Assembly (NCBI GenBank): GCA_042093455.1
Contig: JBELEU010000122.1
Span: 1 to 6,697 of the forward strand
From: GCA-2723085 sp042093455
GTDB taxonomy: Bacteria; Bacteroidota; Bacteroidia; Flavobacteriales_D; Parvicellaceae
Length of the DNA: 6,697 nt
Direction of reading: 5' to 3'
Part shown: piece after piece, positions 6,402 to 6,697 of the stretch
How the letters are laid out: each line of letters begins with the position of its first letter
Numbering within the stretch: position 1 is the first letter of the stretch
Made by a program: the position numbers and the translations under genes
The notes under the pieces: generated by a model
Database searches by the model: none
What the model was told of the DNA's origin: nothing
The model's input: only the letters and a program-made list of their open reading frames with translations

Positions 6402-6697
6402 TTAAATAACTTTAGCTTCGTTGTGTAATAAATCAACTAATTCACTCATGTTTTCTGGGTCGATATACTTACAACCACTTTTGGCGTCTGGTAATTCAAA
6501 TTTTACCACACTGCTGAATTCTTCTTGAACTTCGGGAGTAATTACTTTAAGAGGTTTAGTTCTGGCAGCCATGATTCCACGCATGTTAGGAATTCGTTGT
6601 TCAGCCATCCCCTTAGATGCGCTCACTACAAATGGAGTGCTTACTTCAATCACTTCAATTCCTCCCTGGACATCTCTCTCTAAAGTTGCTAAATCCC
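6402..6697 (-). CDS. etfB: electron transfer flavoprotein subunit beta (C-terminal part, 5' end cut by window)
   Basis: The beta subunit of ETF holds AMP structurally and provides the docking site for dehydrogenases. Only the last 97 residues are present; the reading frame runs off the right edge, beginning DLATLERDVQGGIEV. The GTG at 6651-6653 is an internal Val and should not be taken as a start. The stretch ERDVQGGIEVIEVSTPFVVS resembles the conserved ETF-beta signature (as I recall it), though Gln stands where Asp or Glu is usual before the two Gly. The downstream RIPNMRGIMAARTKPL corresponds to the RYPxLxxIMxAxxKPI block of the family. The C-terminus ends in HNEAKVI, two bases before etfA. 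Confidence 0.95.
   Translation of the reverse strand, partial: DLATLERDVQGGIEVIEVSTPFVVSASKGMAEQRIPNMRGIMAARTKPLKVITPEVQEEFSSVVKFELPDAKSGCKYIDPENMSELVDLLHNEAKVI

Noticed and set aside
6402..6653. A short 83-aa gene starting at GTG 6653
   Set aside because: The frame continues to the right edge with recognisable ETF-beta sequence, so the GTG is an internal Val of a truncated gene.
1..6697. A novel defence, mobile or biosynthetic system
   Set aside because: Every gene belongs to a familiar housekeeping family with intact motifs, base composition looks even, and there are no repeats, integrase-like genes or unexplained gene-sized gaps.

Overview
The window reads as an ordinary housekeeping segment of an AT-rich Bacteroidota chromosome, most likely Flavobacteriales. 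The evidence is the flavobacterial style of the ThyA insertion, the nucleoside transporter with a lipoprotein-like head, the bifunctional-nuclease protein with a UVR tail, and the weak or absent Shine-Dalgarno sites. A run of ten Ns inside thyA points to a scaffolded draft or metagenome/single-cell assembly. I cannot name a genus.

Layout. The plus strand at the left carries the C-terminal half of clpP, then complete clpX two bases later: the peptidase and unfoldase of the ClpXP protease. Everything to the right is on the minus strand and reads right to left: etfB (cut by the window edge), etfA, a 13-bp perfect hairpin, a bifunctional nuclease family gene, a CNT nucleoside transporter, thyA and folA. 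clpX and folA converge with only 9 bp between their stop codons. There is no intergenic stretch over 90 bp, and I see no RNA genes, insertion sequences or CRISPR.

How the genes work together. The transporter could bring in nucleosides for salvage, ThyA makes dTMP while oxidising methylene-tetrahydrofolate to dihydrofolate, and FolA reduces the dihydrofolate back. thyA and folA overlap by 4 nt (ATGA), and the nuclease and transporter genes overlap by 1 nt (TAATG), so this half looks like a thymidylate-supply operon with tight translational coupling. EtfB and EtfA form the soluble FAD electron carrier that collects electrons from acyl-CoA dehydrogenases; they are probably a separate unit ending at, or attenuated by, the hairpin.

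Points of interest are modest: the lipoprotein/lipocalin-like head fused to the nucleoside transporter, a terminator-like hairpin placed 9 nt before the nuclease start codon, a thyA break that is an assembly gap and probably hides just one codon, and a candidate folA terminator that overlaps the clpX stop codon. I do not see a previously undescribed system here.
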